DNA of 64,000 nt from Stromatinia cepivora (taxonomy: Eukaryota > Ascomycota > Leotiomycetes > Helotiales > Sclerotiniaceae): assembly GCA_014898415.1 (NCBI GenBank), contig RCTD01000004.1, positions 1 to 64,000 on the forward strand. The letters are read 5' to 3'. Position numbers and translations under genes: made by a program. Of the stretch, positions 22,621 through 35,899 are shown piece by piece. Each line of letters begins with the position of its first letter. The stretch's first letter is position 1. Below the pieces are notes generated by a model, which was given only the letters and a program-made list of their open reading frames with translations, searched no databases and was not told the origin of the DNA.

Positions 22621-25600
22621 TTGATAATATCTCTTAAAATCGAAGTATTGTATACTTCAGGAATATGTATGTCTGATAAGTGAGTATTCTTTTCAATTCT
22701 AATTTTCGTTTTGTTTCTTTGTTCGAATTAATTTATATATGAAATGATTTTATATTCGACGAATTGAATATATATCTGTAATGGCTTTTGTTTTATATTC
22801 GTTCTTTGGTTTTTGTATTTATACTATTTTCTTTTCATTATATTCTAATTTTTCTTTATTTATTCTATAATCTTGATTTTGATTATATTGTTCTTTACAA
22901 GATTTCTGAGAATCTAATATAATTTTGCCTTCATCATTGCATCAATAGAGTTAGATTTTTTATCAATTTATTTGATTTCCATTATTTTCTTTTGTTTATA
23001 TGATTATTATAAAGCTATTAAATCGATTATCAATCTTTTCTTTCGAATTGAATCTAGTTTCATAAAATAATCGTAAAATGATTTTGAATTTATATATATA
23101 ATTAATGGTATTTTCTACTTTGATAATATACTTTCGATAATATTTTTGAATATTGTATTAATATCGAATTTTAAGATTATATTGTAAAGTTCCGATATTA
23201 GTACATTTTTAATAATTCTTTTATATTTGATAAATAATCAATGAATTAGATTTGCTTTATTGTTTTTATCCATTAATATAATAATATATCCGATTTATAA
23301 GAATAGATCTTGATTATTAATAAATAATACATCTATGAATATTATTAGTTTTAGCGAATCGAAATCAAATAATATAAATTTCAATTCTTTAATTGAATTG
23401 TCTATTTACTATTAGATTATTTTATTCATCAATTTCACATTTTCCTCCTTAAAATTGATAATCTGGATAACAAAAGAAAAAGCGAATAATATTTCTGATT
23501 GATATATTATCGAAATGTAAATTCCTTTTGTATATTGAACAATATATTAATCTTTTGGAATTATACTTTTTCGAATTTTGTTCTTTGTATTATAAATATC
23601 GATTAATTGTGTTTTGATAAATTGTAGATTTATATATTATCTTTCCTTGATTGATATAAATGAAACTATTGTTTGTTTAAATAATAACAATTCCATTGAA
23701 TTTGAAGGGATTCTCGAATAATAAGGTTTCTCGATTTTTTATAAGAAATTTTGTATTTTCGAATTCTTTTTGTTTTCTGTTTATAAATGCTTTATTGATT
23801 ATAATGATTGTATTATTTGTTTGAAATTTTATTAATCCAAATACTTCATTTTTCTGTTTGATATATATTAAATAGAGATTGTAAATTGATTGGATTATTT
23901 AGAATATAATAAAATAGTGGTTATAGTAAATGCTGAATTAATGATTTTCAATCTTTGATATATTATATAGTGATTTGATCATTTGTAATAGTGTTCTTTT
24001 TAGAAATTCCATTTCCTTAAATGGTTGGATGTAGAATAGTTGTATTAGATTGAATATTGTTTATATATAAATTTGAATAATATTCTTAATATATAGAGTT
24101 GTTTGTATAATTGATTACAAAATAATTATAATGTTTAATATCAAATATTAATTTATTCATTGAATTGTGAATAATTGTATTAATATTATTTCCTTTTTTA
24201 TATCATTTTATATTTGGATTACAAATTTTGATTTTGGGAATACTTTTTTAATATTTTCGTTTTTGATTTTATTAATGAATCTTTATTTGAATATTTATAT
24301 ACTTTCTAATATATTTATTTATTGTATAATTTCGAATATATTATTTTTCATTAAATTATTAATTTCTTTTTTTTTGATTTTTTGTAAATCAATAAATTTT
24401 GAAATATATTAGATACCAATAGATTTTCATTGAAGATATTAATGATATTTTCTTTTTCATCGTTTTGAAGGTAAATAACTATATCCAATATTTCCATCAT
24501 ATTTTCAATAAGATATATTATTGTAATTTCGATTGGTATTACATTTATTATACTATATAATATTTTCATTAATGGAACGATTACTTGAAGAATATCAGAA
24601 TTCGCTTTTGCCGTGTTTTTTAAAACGATTTTAAATTTCTTTTAAGAAACAGTTTCGAGATTCTTTAAGGATATTTTTTGAAGGATTTGTTTTGTTACAA
24701 TAGATTCTGTTTGTATAATAGGTTTTATTGATATTGTTATTTCGATTATATAAAATTTTATTATTATAAATCGAAAAATTGTAGATTCATTTGATAATTG
24801 AATTATATAGATTTCGCCTTCGATTTATAATACCATAAATAATCCTATTCATCCAACAATTCGATTGTTTCCTTCTTTTTATATCTATACCTTTAAATTG
24901 ATTAATAATTTATAGATTGAAATTGTATTTGAATCATTATATTGATTCAATATATTTACTATTTATCTCTCAATTCGGAGTTTTTTGATCTTATTATTTA
25001 TTTTCTTAATTATATTGAATCATTATTAAACATTAAATACCGATAAATCGAATTTGTTTATTTATAAATATATTTCGAATACTAGAAGGGTAAATATAAT
25101 TCCATTAGGACCAATAGTATCATTGATTGTTTTTATTATTATTTATAATACCAATTCTTTTGTTATTTCAATACTTTTGAATTCTTTTTCGATAATATTA
25201 TATATATATCGAATGATTTGATAATAATATTCGATTATCCCAATTAACCAATATACTTCGACGAGTACATTTTTTGTAATGATTATTATTATTTCGGTAT
25301 ATTATTTAAATTCTTTATTTATAAAATTTCTCCCGATATTGTGGATAATATAATCTAATAAGTCTAAATATATATCCATTCAGTATATCCTTAATTTATT
25401 TCATATATACTTCACATTAATATTATCGAATTATTATACTATTTGAAATCTAATTCCTTTATCGATAATATATAATATTAATTTATTATTAATATATATA
25501 ATACCAATTATAATCGAATAATTAAATTCAATATCGTTGCAAAAATTAAATTTGAATCTGTTTAAGGATTTTCTGTATTTTTGATAATATTCATAAAATT

Positions 25601-26373
25601 TCATAAATCTTTCAAAATCTCCTTAAACAATATTTATATAATCTATATATTGGGAAACTCGATAAAATCTATTTACAAAAGGATAACCAAAACAACAATA
25701 CAATCTTTATATTTCTAATTCAATCAAATAACAATTATTTATATCGATAAATGTTTATATGAATTGCTGGATTTTTATATTCCAAAGTAATATTATATAT
25801 TTGAATTTGTAAATACAAAAATAGTTTGTAATTAGTGATACAAATATATCGATAATATTATTATAATATACCCCGAATCGATCTATATCCTGTAATAATA
25901 ATAAAAATAATATTTCTGATTCTATAATATAAAATTCGATAAATCCTAAAAGTAGATTCAATTAAATCAATCCAATTAATTCGGCTTTTCCGATTCCGAA
26001 TATCATCTTTACAATTCTTATTCTATTTATATTCAATTTGATATTTTTGATATCCTTTTAATATACTTAATATTATTTGAATCTTACTATAAATCATTAG
26101 AATATTCCTGTATTGATAATAATACTTTGAAACTCTTTGTTATTGTATTTCAAAAAGAAAACTTTATATTCTTCGATTTTATTAATTGGTTTATTAACAA
26201 AGCCAATCAGAATATATATTATTATTTTATCAAATAAATTTATTACAATTTCCTTTCTGTTAATCGATCTATAAAATGAAATCCAAATATATTTTGAATT
26301 ATTATCCTTTATATTCTTTTTTGGATCATTTTGAATATATATTATAAATTCTTTATCAATATCAATATCCAAT
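22621..26373 (-). pseudogene. pol remnant of the minus-strand element
   Basis: On the minus strand the frame 26372-26097 reads toward a protease-like end (EFQSIIINTG, with Asn for the expected catalytic Asp). The frame 25961-25755 (LLGFIEFYI, LLQDIDRFGVYYNN) matches the segment that follows the protease in fungal copia polyproteins. 24569-24351 and the rest to 22621 are too degraded to assign to integrase or reverse transcriptase. RIP stops throughout. Confidence 0.55.
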
Positions 26374-26399
26374 GAAATTCCTTTATATTTGATAATATA

Positions 26400-27315
26400 T
26401 TATTCGAAATATAATCCGAAATCCTTATTATTATCTTTGAATAATTCCTTATATTTATATTTCGATTCAGTTTATTCAATTTCTATATATTTGTTTGATC
26501 AATAATCTTCTTTTTTGTAAACAAAATATCTTTTAATTTCTTTTAATCAAATAAAGAATCATTAATTGAATTTATATTTACAATTATACCTAGAATTCTT
26601 TTAATTATATATTCAATCTATATAAAATATTTCGTTTTTATTTAGATATAATTTCTTATATATAAAAATAGAATCTTATAGATCTTCGATGAATTTGATT
26701 ATAGATTTTAAAGATCGATAATATATTTGATTATATATTAATATATAATTATATATATTAAGAATCTTTCTTTGAATATATATAATTATTTGAAATTCTT
26801 TTGATAAATCTTTTTAAAGATATCAAAATTTGATAATCATAATATCCAAATATTTTGATATCGATTTTCCAGGGTTCTATACAATAATTGTTTTGAACAT
26901 TATATAATTCTATTTCTCTATAAATCTATATTAATACTTTTCTTTTTTGAAAGATATTTTTATCATTTCATAGATACTCTCCACTATATTTGAAATATAA
27001 TTGAAATTCGAATAATAAAATATAAAAGCCTCTTCCTTTAACATTATAAAAAACACTCTTATATAAAAATTTGAATGGATATCGATTCTTTTATAATAAT
27101 TAAGAAAGATAATATATTTATAATTAAAGTTATCGTTTTGATCAGTATATTTATTAGTATTATTATAAAGTTTCTTAAAATTCCCGAAATCACAATCGAT
27201 ATTACTATTTTATATATAATCAAATAATTTATCCTTATAATTTCTTAAACTATTATTTTCTTCATTATTGATTAAATCTCTTCCTTTTTTATTATATTTA
27301 CAAAAATATATATAA
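26400..27315 (-). pseudogene. gag remnant of the minus-strand element (proximal part)
   Basis: Minus-strand readings near 27260-26950 include NNEENNSLRNYKDKLFDY, DQNDNFNYKYIIF and FFIMLKEEAFIFYYSN, in the order usual for retrotransposon gag core sequences. The gag is interrupted by gypsy-B1 at 27316. Confidence 0.5.
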
Positions 27316-27606
27316 TGTTACGGTTGTTGGAAGGATGTTGTTAGTAAAGCTAGAAATCTCTATAAGGAAACGGCTTTATTGTTAAAAGCCAATGTATAAT
27401 CGACGGTCTGCTGTCGATTGATTAGAAAACTCTGTAAAATCTTTGTATTCATTAAATTTTAATATATAATCGGCAGTTTGTTATTGTTTTGATATTGTTT
27501 TTTATTGGATTTAAAAAAAAGAGATTTTTCTAGTTAAAAAAGGATAATAAAAAGTTTTATAATTGTTTTAGAACTAATTGATTTTTTGTTATTTATAATT
27601 TTGATA
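27316..27606 (+). repeat. 5' LTR of gypsy-B1
   Basis: 291 bp, TGTTACGGTTGTTGG to TTTTGATA. Confidence 0.92.
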
Positions 27607-27989
27607 ATTCTTTTCATTTTCTTTTCAGGAGTAATTTGTTAATTAGTTATTATCGATACTTTTTCGAATAATTATGGTAGGAATAAGAAGTATCTTAGAT
27701 CTATCGACCAATTCAAATGCCTTGCAAATTCGAGGGGAAAACGTATCGAGGATTTAGAGCGGTAATAAAGATAAGGTGTTGGTATTAAATCGTTAATTCA
27801 TTATATAGTTTGAAATAGAATTAGTATAAAGATTTGAAAATATATAAAAGGAGTTCGAAATCTTTAGATCAGAAAATCAATAATAGATCGAGGAAATCTT
27901 TATTTGTTTTATATAAAAAAGGGTAATTAACTTGTTGGTAGTGATTGTCAATAGTAGGGAGGCGATATCCAATTCTATTTCAGTTTTTT

Positions 27990-28900
27990 AAGGAAGACCC
28001 CTGAAACTTCAAAAACTTTTATTTTATAAGGGTTCTATTATTATAGAAGTAAAAGATTTCTTCTTTCAAGTTGAACTTATATTTCGGAATGACGATGGAT
28101 ATTATTTTCCGATAGATCAAAAGAAAATAGATCATGTTATTCAATACTTCCAAAAACAACCTTTTATGGTTTGGTGTTGATATAAGAGTGGAATGATAGA
28201 CTTTAATATGATATGGGAAGAGTTCAGGGAATATATATATAATATAATATTAGATAAAGGCAATTGTTAATGTTTGATTATATAACAAATAATCTATATC
28301 AAATAATAATTTATACAAAGTGTAAATAGTTTTGTGATATATCTTGATAATTTAAAAAAGGAGATCGAATCGGAGGTGGATAGTATTCGAAAAGAATGTT
28401 TTTTAGTAAATCTATTTTTTTATATTGTAAAAAGAATTTCGGAATTATTTTAATAATCAGAAAGCAAAAACGAATTGATCAAGTAAGTATATCGTTTGGA
28501 GAATATAGATAAAATATACTGTATTACGGATCCCTTTGATATATTCCGTAACCGAAAACAAAATAATCCCTTTATATAATCCAATTATTTTTTTAATCTT
28601 TTTCAAAATAGATAATCTCAGAAGCAGAATAATTTATCGTTGATTAGTAGTATACAATTACAATTTCAATATTTCAAATCTCTTTCTACAGAAAAGAAAG
28701 ATAAAGGAATTTCAAAGAAAGGTTATTAAGAACAGGAACCGCGGTATTACTATTATTAACAATTGAATTATTATTCGAAAGGGTATACCAATCTATATGT
28801 TTGTCGATGATATAAAGGCAATTATTTAGTTTATAATTATTCTGTATATCCTTTACAAGATAACAGCTAAGGAAACGCTGCAATTCAATAATAATTTTAA
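27990..28900 (+). pseudogene. gag remnant of gypsy-B1
   Basis: Plus-strand frames broken by stops. Readable [46 protein letters not shown]. The position between leader and protease supports gag. Limits approximate. Confidence 0.6.
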
Positions 28901-28989
28901 TTGTTCTAGTAATTCTAAATCTTTAATAAAAGAGATATACTATTTTAATTATTAAAGTAAACTTCAAGATCGATAATACTTCGATAAAA

Positions 28990-31900
28990 ATGTATTATTT
29001 CATCGATTCCAAAATGCAAATTAATATTATTCAACAAAACAAATGTATCAAATGGGATTGGGCCCCTAATCCCGGCAAAGGCCCTTCATTAATATCGATT
29101 AATAATATTAGTATACCCTCTTATAATAATTATCGGTTCGCTATCGAAATAATAAACGAATATAAAAAAAAAAAAACGTATATTCATCAATTCATTATTG
29201 TTATTTTGGATTTATTAGGGATCGATACTATTCTAAGGCTATCTTGGTTTCAAATAATAAACCTCGATATCGATTGGCAATCGATTTTGTTCCATTTCAG
29301 ATCTGTATTATGAGATCTCGAAATAATAATAATTAAGAAATTGTACAAAGAAATAAAGACCGGAATCAAAATCTATATATTATTATCTGAAATCCAATCA
29401 ATTGTAAGAGTATTGTTAAACTCCAAGAATATCCTTATATTATTATTCTTGCAAATACTTTCTGAATATAAAGAATACAAAGAAGCCTTCTCAAAAGATA
29501 AAAGTAATATATTATCCAATCATTATTTGATGAAATACTGTATTAATCTCAAACCCAGATCAACCCCTTCTTGAAAATCAATATATATTCTTTCGGAAAA
29601 GGAACTAACGATTTTATAAGAATATCTCGAAAAATACCAAAAGAAAGATTGGATTCGTTGTTCGATTAGTTCTACCAGAGCTTCGATTATATTTATTCCA
29701 AAGAAAGAAGATGGTTATCAATTATATATCGATTATTATGACTTCAATAGAATTACGAAAAAGGATTGTACTTTTTTACCCCTAATTAATGAATCATTGG
29801 ATCGCTTAAAGTAAGGGATCTTCTTTACAAAGTTCGATCTCAAAGATATATATCATTGAATATATATATAGAAAGATAACAAATGGAAGATGGCGTTCTG
29901 TATTCATTATGAATAGTTCGAGTACCTAGTTATGCTTTTCGATCTGATCAATGCTCTTGTTATTTTTCAGATATACATCAATCAAATATTCGCTGGTCTT
30001 GTAAATAATATTTGTATTATATATCTTGATAACATTTTTATTTATTCCAAAAATAGGGAAACCTATATCGTTAATATCTATAGAGTCCTTATTAGATTAC
30101 TTGAATATAAGCTTTATGTCAAATTAAAGAAATGTGTATTTTATATATATAAAATGGAATTCCTGGGTTTTATTGTATTAAAGAAAGGCATCATTATAGA
30201 ATCAAGCAGAATTCAAACTATCATCGAGTAGTCTGTATCGATATTCCTCTACGAAGTTCAAGTCTTTTTAAGCTTTGTGAACTTCTATCAATAGTTTATC
30301 GCGGTCTATTTATGAATCGCTTATAGTTTAACAAATCTATTACAAAATACTAAAAAGGGAAAGGCTATATTGGAATTCAAATGAACAAAAAAGATTCAAA
30401 ATGTTTTTGATAACTTAAAAGAAGCTTTTATTACAATATCAATACTCCAACATTTTGATTCAGTATTCCGAATTCTAATCGAAATTAATGCTTTTGGGTT
30501 TGTACTAGAATATATACTCTCTCAATTATTTCCCGATAATACAAACGATTCTATTGTTTCTTAATAATATCCTATTACCTTCTATTCGCGAAAGCTTAAC
30601 CCAGTAGAACAAAGATACTTCATTTACAACCAAGAACTTTTGGTTATCTATATAGTTTTTGTTCAATAATGATATTACATTATAAATAGTCGATACATCA
30701 TTATAGTCAAAATAGATCACAACAATCTCTAATACTTTATAAAAAAAAAAGAACTCAATAATAAACAAATACGATAGGCCGAAATCCTGATCGTCTACGA
30801 TTTCATAATCACATATAGGTCGGGTAAATTAAACTTTGTCGACGGTTTGTCAAAATAATTAGATTACATGGAAAACATGAATAATATCAATGAAATACTA
30901 CCTACATTACAAAATAAGTTGAAAAGTACTATAATAATAACCACAATTTTCTTTTTCTCGAAAGTAGAAACAGAATCTTTATAGAATGTTATAGGTCTTT
31001 TTCAATGGAAAGGGTATAATTTGTTTTTACATGATTTTAAAGGATCGTTGATAGGAATTGATTGCAAACAATCGATATTATATCGGATAGTTAATATATT
31101 AGTTAATAATGAAATAGCATTTGAATCAATATCGGAATCAATAAGAAATGCTTTATTATAACTTCAAAAAAATAATGATTTTATAAAGAGCAAAGAGTAT
31201 CTGAAATATCAATATAGTTCAATTGGAGACGCCGCACTTTGGAAAATCGATGCCAATGGTTTGCTCACTTATAATGGGCATATCTTTGTATCGCCAGATA
31301 GAGTTATAAGGGCCGAAATCTTGGAGATCTATTATAATGATCTTATAGAAGGTCATTGGGGTATCAAGAAAACCTAGGAGATACTGAAAAACAAGTATTT
31401 CTGGTTCAGTATAATGAAAAATGTGAAAAGGTATATACGAATATATATTATTTATCAATGGATAGTTATAAAGTGTTATTAGCTTTATAACAAATTACAA
31501 ATCCTATTATTCTCTTTTAATCCTTGGAAAGAAATAACAATGGATTTTATTATAGATTTATTTTCTTCAAAAATAGATAAATATATATACAATACTATCC
31601 TTATTGTTGTCGATAAATATACAAAATTCGTTCGATATATTCTAATCAATAAAACAATAACCTTATTCGAATTAGTAAAAATTCTGTTTCGATATATTTT
31701 TAAGGATTTCGATATACTGAAAAGAATAATTTCAGATCGAGGATTACAGTTCGCAAATAAATTTTGGGGAAACTTGCTTTTCTATTTAAGAATATATTAC
31801 AAATTATCGATAGTACTCCATTTACAAATCAATGGTTAAATGAAACAATAAAACCAAAATCTAATCTATTATATTATATATTATATTAATTGAAGACAAA

Positions 31901-32580
31901 ACGATTGGGTATTGTTATTATCCCTAGTAGAATTTATATATAATACGATATAATATAATATAATTAGCGAAACATTTTTTAAAGCAATATATAGATACTT
32001 GCCTACATTTAGTTATATCAATGAAAACATTAATACCAAAAAGAAAGCATCTACTGCACAAAAATATATCGAATTGTTAAACCAGGAAAAAGCAAAGCTA
32101 ACAGAAATTTGGAATAATTCAATAAAGAAAAGATCGAAGAATAACAAGAAAGATTTACCCTGATGATTTTATATCAATGATAAAGTTATACTCAATACTA
32201 AAAATATCAAACAATTATAATCCAAAAAGAAATTCTCTAATTATTTTATAGACCCCTTTATTATTATCAATATTAAAAAATAATAAACAAATATATAAAC
32301 TAATATTTCCAATATCATACAAAATATATAATATCTTTTATATCTTGTTACTCGAATTATAATTTGAACGCGAAGATACTGCCGATCCTCCGCCTCCTGA
32401 AGAAATTGAAGGATATATAGAATATAAAATCGAAAAAATACCAATTTATAAAAGGAGAGAATAAGGAATGCAATATTTGGTACAATGGAAAGATTATCAA
32501 TCAATGAAAGATATATGGGAAGCTTTACAAAACTTAATATATATCAAAAGGTATTTGAAGAATTATAAAAAAGAAAATAT
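28990..32580 (+). pseudogene. pol remnant of gypsy-B1 (protease, RT, RNase H, integrase, chromodomain)
   Basis: Protease 28990-29313 (FIDSKMQINIIQQN, where D-S-K replaces the usual D-S-G). Reverse transcriptase ~29600-30240, with the catalytic box at ~30015 reading YLDNIFIYSKN (second Asp replaced by Asn). RNase H ~30360-30850. Integrase ~31170-31960, including the core segment 31540-31839 (MDFIIDLFSS, IISDRGLQFANKFW). Chromodomain ~32380-32580 (QYLVQWKDYQSMKDIWEAL). Stops and G-to-A changes throughout; not functional. Confidence 0.9.
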
Positions 32581-32951
32581 ATTGTTATTATAATGATAGT
32601 GAAGAACAAAGAAGTGATATTATCAAAGTATATTATAAAGACAAAGGGGATTCGTATTCATATTAGAAAATTAGGATATCTATATTTAAAAACCCTTATA
32701 CAATCGATTTACCTTGATAAATTATTACAAATATATTATTTTTATTTCGCTGTTAAACATTTGTATTTCCTTTGCTCTTTTATCTTTATTTTTAACAATC
32801 TATTCTCATTTATATTATCCGAATCTTTGTTAGTATTTGGTTCTGTTGATTAATAGAATATTCATCGAATATATTTTTCGATAACGAAATTCCAATAGGA
32901 AATTCATGGAACCATTGTAGAAGTGGATGTAAAAAAAGATTTAATTACACT

Positions 32952-33644
32952 TTATAATCGAGGTTCAAAAGATCCGTTAATATTTAGTTGTTGATCAATT
33001 AAATTTAAATCATTATATTCGTTATATCGATCTAGAAGTTCTTTCGCCAATTGATTATACTCACTTAGGATAGTATTCATATTATTATTGCTGGAGTCCT
33101 CCAAAAGATCGAGACCCTCAATTTGAACTATCGATTTCTTTATTATAAGTATTATTGATTTCATTGGAACTACCGATGATTCTCGATGGATGATTGATGG
33201 TATTACATTGGTCTTAGAAACTGGATTTAATTTATCAGAATTTATCGGAAATAAGAACGGTGTATTAACTATTAAAGTCTTTTCCCTTTTAAATCTTTTA
33301 GGGCTCGATAGCTTAACGCCTAATTGTTATAAATCCTTATCATCATCATCAAAAAGTTCAATTAGTTCTAATGCTTTTCTTTTGATAAAAATCGATTTAA
33401 AAGCTTTCCCGATAAATTTCGTTTTGGCTATTCGAGATATAGCGACCCGTGATTTCTTTATTGTTATTTTATTAATATTCTTGATACTTTTAGCTTTGCC
33501 TTTGACTATCTTTCGATATATCGATTTCGTTAGTAGAGTATGAATGGATTTCGATGATCGAATTGGAGAAATCTCAGGGATCTCTTTTTTATCTTCTTTG
33601 TTAATAGTATTTTTCAATTTATTATTATTCGTTAATTTATTCAT
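32952..33644 (-). pseudogene. Antisense frame between chromodomain and 3' LTR of gypsy-B1
   Basis: A single minus-strand frame from ATG 33644 to the stop at 32952 has 229 sense codons, interrupted only by one TAA at 33329-33327. That TAA is what a C-to-T change in CAA would give. The protein is Lys/Ile/Ser-rich in its first half, has an acidic stretch ELFDDDDKDL before the stop, and a second half with LDLLEDSSNNN and a short amphipathic segment LAKELLDRYNEYNDL. No domain recognised. In DNA where every other frame is broken many times, one stop in 230 codons is striking. It may also reflect AT-rich chance in a Lys/Asn/Ile-coding strand. Confidence 0.5.
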
Positions 33645-33949
33645 TGATTATTAATATAACTACCCGATTGTTAACAAGAAACGTAATGAATTATATTCAA
33701 TATATTAATAGAATATTACCACAAATCCATATATATCTCCATCAACTTTATCAATTTCTCTATTTGTATATTTAATATTAATACAGCTTCCTTCGTATTA
33801 TAGGATAACTATATTAAACTATATTTCTTTTATTTGCAAAAAAAGATCTTTATTCTTTATATGAATTTAGTTTATTGACCCTTCAATTTCCCCAACAGTA
33901 TAGTTTCTTCTAACGAGCCCATTTCAACTGCTTATTATTCATGATGAAA

Positions 33950-34186
33950 TTATAATAAACGATTTATTACAGAATTAACGTCTTTTGATAGCATTATATA
34001 GAATTTCTTCTTTTGGGCATATTCTGTATATACCAAATCGGGTTCTTTTGGAAAAGAGCATTCCTTATTTATTACCTTTTCTTTAAGCAAAGATTTCGTA
34101 TTATTATAATAAGCAATATGTTTAGTATAGCGAAGATATATTGGATATATAAATTGCAAAAACATACAAATCGAATGTATTGCCAA
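33950..34186 (-). pseudogene. Second antisense frame in gypsy-B1
   Basis: 78-codon minus-strand frame upstream of, and in a different phase from, the 33644-32952 frame. Its C-terminal half (KECSFPKEPDLVYTEYAQKK) has non-AT-driven residues such as Cys, Pro, Glu and Asp. It may be an upstream exon or the broken start of the same antisense gene. Confidence 0.35.
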
Positions 34187-34482
34187 TTCGGGAAAGGGCT
34201 GAGATATAATAAAAAGAGTAACAAAAAGTTTTAAGATATAATATTACGATTACAACACCGAAATACGAAATTTTGAAAATAGAATTCCAATAGGTTTATA
34301 TAGTCTTTAAAAAGCAGGCTATATATGTTTTTATTATTGTTATTATTATTGTTTATTTTTTTATTTGTAATACAAAAAGCATCCTATATTGCAACCATCT
34401 TATCGATCAACAATTCCCTGTAGTTATAAACAGACCAGCAATTCATCGGCTTTTTGGGAGCGAAGTTCTAAAGGAAAGACTT

Positions 34483-34773
34483 TGTTATAATTGTTGAAAG
34501 AATATTACTAATAAAATTAGAAATTTTTATAAAGAAACGATTTCATTGTTAAAGGTTAGTATACAATCGATGGTCTGTTATCGATTGATTAGAAAACTCT
34601 ATAAAATCTCTGTATTCATTAAACTTTAATATATAATCAACAGTTTGTTATTGTTCTGATATTGTTCTTTATTGGATTTAAAAGAAAGAGATTCTTCTAG
34701 TTAGAAAAGGATAATGAAAAGTTTTATAGCTGTTTTAGGACTAATTGATTCTTTGCCATCTGTGACTCTGATA
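34483..34773 (+). repeat. 3' LTR of gypsy-B1
   Basis: 291 bp, TGTTATAATTGTTG to CTCTGATA; RIP transitions relative to the 5' LTR. A purine-rich stretch precedes it (34457-34480). Confidence 0.92.
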
Positions 34774-34778
34774 TATAA

Positions 34779-35344
34779 ACATTATTTTGATTTATATCAT
34801 CTACCTTACAATCATTTCTAAAATATTTGTTATTGTTTAAAGGTTTTTTATTATTAAATAATCTATTTGATAATCCTTTATTATAAATAAATTTCTTTTT
34901 ATTCAATAGTTTTTCATCTTTGAATAATACATTATTATTATATAATAATTATAATAATATTAAACATTATTTCCATCCTGAATCTTGATATTTATTATAT
35001 AAAAGTTCCTTGAATATATAAGATCCCAATCTTTTGTTCAATTATAATAATTGAATTCCCTTATATTATATTAAAAATAATTGTTTTGTATTCATTTATA
35101 CAAATTGTTTTCTTCGTTAAAGATTGAATAAAGATATTAGATCTTCAAAGATGATATCCAGATATACATTATTATCAAATATCTTGATTTGATTTAGAAT
35201 AGTTTTTAATCGGAATTAAAAGTATTAATCCATTATTGTTTTTCGAATTTGATCATTCGATTATAATATATATAAAATATAGAATATTTCGATTAAAACT
35301 TTATTAATTATCAATTCTATATATTATATTGTTTTCTTGATAAA
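34779..35344 (-). pseudogene. Middle fragment of the minus-strand element's gag region
   Basis: Piece of the minus-strand retrotransposon left between the gypsy-B1 and gypsy-A2 insertions. The minus frame 34906-34724 is Lys/Asn-rich (RLFNNKKPLNNNKYFRND) and runs across the LTR boundary. Nothing else is identifiable. Confidence 0.4.
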
Positions 35345-35349
35345 CAAAT

Positions 35350-35631
35350 TGTCACGAATCGTGAACCACAGGAGGCTAACCACATGATACCTCTTATCTC
35401 CCATATCAATTTATGAACTGATCATCCGTACATATATATTACAAATTATATAATTTAATATAATAAAATAATAACCCTAATAATGCATATATATAACCCC
35501 GCAACCCACAAATGGATATTTATGTATATATATCTAATCGCTCTTTACAAGCCATAATTCTTCAATTGTAGATTCTAAAGAACATAATTGACCCTATTTA
35601 TTCAGCTTTATTACGATTCTTGTATATCACA
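35350..35631 (+). repeat. 5' LTR of gypsy-A2
   Basis: 282 bp, TGTCACGAATCGTGA to TGTATATCACA. Confidence 0.95.
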
Positions 35632-35899
35632 TTATCTACAATTCATTTACAAACATTTGGTCATCTAATAGCCTCTCAAATAATACTTTACTTTAATAAT
35701 ACCTTCTTAAATGAACTTTTACAAATGTTACACCCAAAAAAAAAGATCTATTCCAATCTAATCGACAAAGATATAAATACCTTTAGAAATATACTATTAC
35801 TTTTATAATATAACGAATTTCTTCTTCTATACACTTCGAACCTTCGAAAATATATTCTAAGGAATCCTTTCCTTCTCCTCAATTATTTCAACAACCCTT

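Larger units (their letters stand above)
27316..34773 (+). mobile_element. gypsy-B1: full-length chromodomain Ty3/gypsy element with antisense frames
   Basis: Two 291-bp LTRs (27316-27606, 34483-34773) and target duplication TATAA (27311-27315, 34774-34778). Internal order: gag, protease, reverse transcriptase, RNase H, integrase, chromodomain ending near 32580, then 1.9 kb with minus-strand frames before the 3' LTR. Inserted into the minus-strand element. Same family as the partial copy at 1-691. Distinct in LTR and protein sequence from gypsy-A. Confidence 0.95.

Noticed and set aside
22429..22683. 84-codon frame and its relative at 43555-43752
   Set aside because: Both lie mostly in the paired LTRs of the minus-strand element and their similarity is explained by LTR homology.
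33190..33543. 117-codon plus-strand frame in gypsy-B1
   Set aside because: Overlaps the antisense frame 33644-32952 in the opposite direction. Its residues look like the complement of the Lys/Ile-rich antisense protein; I judged the antisense strand more likely.
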